Of a stretch of 64,000 nucleotides of DNA, positions 63,218 through 64,000 are shown in pieces (position 1 is the stretch's first letter; each line of letters begins with the position of its first letter). Origin of the DNA: Ciborinia camelliae (lineage: Eukaryota > Ascomycota > Leotiomycetes > Helotiales > Sclerotiniaceae); the NCBI GenBank assembly GCA_025890175.1, contig JANPYM010000001.1, positions 2,566,288 through 2,630,287 of the forward strand, read 5' to 3'. Under the pieces are notes generated by a model. It had not been told where the DNA came from, ran no database searches, and worked only from the letters and a program-made list of their open reading frames with translations. A program made the translations under genes and the position numbers.

Positions 63218-64000
63218 ATGATTTCTTCAAGCAGACCGAGAACTCCAAGTGCTGGTTCCTCACCATTACATGGCGCCGAGAGACTAGCAGGAATTCCAGA
63301 AAACGGAAAGAATCATAACCCAAACCCAAATCCCAATCCACCACGTCGTTCCAGTCTTGGATTGTTACTTCGTCGAACTAAGTCGGGAAATTTAAGTTCG
63401 AAGAATAAAAAGGATCTTGCTCAAGTGCAAGAGCAAGAGCTTCAAAGACAACGTGAAGCAGCTGCGATTCCAAGATCCCCACCTCGTCTTCCTGATCTTG
63501 CTAAGCCTACCCAATTTCCATCTTTTGGTGGTGAAGATAGACCGGATTCTGCGACTTCTGGAAAGAGTGGTCACGGAATTAGAAGTTCATCAATGGATCC
63601 TCAAACCAGATCATACACCATGAGCAGCAATGTTCCAGTTCCTCCAATTCCTTCGGGAGTTAGGAATGGAGGATATGTTGATCCGTATGCGAGAACAGAG
63701 AGCATGACACATCGTGGAAGATACAGCTACGCAAGCAGTGCTGTAAGCACAATTAACAGTCCTCGAAGAGTGCGAAGACGCAAAGATCCTACTCCATTCA
63801 AGTAAGTTTTTAATTTTGCCTTCTTCTCACCTTTTACTTACGGCTCTGTAGTGTCCTCATTATTGGCGCACGCGGTTCTGGCAAGACATCCTTCCTCAAC
63901 TTCCTCAAAACCTCTCTCGCTTTACCCCCCAAGAAGAGATCGAAACCCGAACCATTGGCAGACGACATCTTTGCTCCTCGCACATCGAAGTCGGGAAAAT
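63218..64000 (+). CDS. Septin, group 5 (AspE-type), 5' part only
   Basis: Exon 1 is 63218-63801 and exon 2 starts at 63852 and runs off the window. The first 194 residues are a disordered extension rich in Ser, Pro and Arg, ending RRVRRRKDPTPF. The splice then gives NVLIIGARGSGKTSFLNFLK, the septin GTP-binding P-loop in the GARGSGKTS form, followed by ALPPKKR, which I associate with the AspE group of filamentous fungi. Septins are GTP-binding proteins that polymerise at septa and hyphal tips; group 5 members are absent from budding yeast. The rest of the GTPase domain and the C-terminus lie outside the window. Confidence 0.82.

Overview
The window is fungal nuclear DNA from a filamentous ascomycete (Pezizomycotina). 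Genes have short introns of about 47-160 bp with GT(A/G)AGT donors and CTAAC/CTGAC-like branch points. It carries a Pezizomycotina-type ATP sulfurylase with an APS-kinase-like tail, a PalI-type pH-signalling protein and an AspE-type septin. Overall texture and protein sequences suggest a leotiomycete, possibly Sclerotiniaceae, but that is my impression and was not tested. Intergenic DNA is long, full of microsatellites, and repeatedly carries TAGGTACCTA / ACCTAGGT motifs. Four stretches are AT-rich and look decayed. A 10-base N gap lies at 12635-12644.

Layout. 0.8-3.4 kb (-): a conserved-looking but unrecognised disordered protein. 6.4-11.7 kb (+): a very large caspase-like protein, four or five exons, whose C-terminal tail repeats a short helical motif. 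16.1-18.3 kb (+): DEAD-box RNA helicase, six exons. 18.4-20.2 kb: a duplicated 3' hairpin element and purine-rich satellites. 20.2-22.9 kb (-): an unrecognised 821-residue acidic protein. 23.7-24.4 kb (-): ISD11, the LYR-motif partner of cysteine desulfurase; its four small exons had to be assembled by hand. 25.9-28.0 kb (+): ATP sulfurylase, head to head with ISD11.

28.9-45.6 kb is an accessory block. It holds a broken highly reducing polyketide synthase (KS end, AT start, DH, ER pieces), a broken secreted VOC/glyoxalase-type gene and a remnant FAD monooxygenase. Among these sit genes that look intact: two short-chain dehydrogenases, a small ABM-type monooxygenase, an MFS transporter and a YCII-type protein. 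This reads as a decaying secondary-metabolite cluster whose core synthase has died while possible tailoring and export genes remain open. AT-rich decayed DNA lies inside it (34.2-34.6, 39.4-40.3 kb) and beside it (46.3-48.8 kb).

49.0-52.8 kb (-): a 115-residue unrecognised protein, then a mitochondrial ABC1/ADCK (UbiB-like) kinase of Mcp2/Cqd type. 55.6-58.0 kb (+): PalI/Rim9 pH-sensing membrane protein. 58.0-63.2 kb: gene-free, with a complete 1,021-bp inverted-repeat transposon (59020-60040). 63.2 kb to the end (+): the first part of a group 5 (AspE-type) septin. No rRNA, tRNA or CRISPR was recognised.
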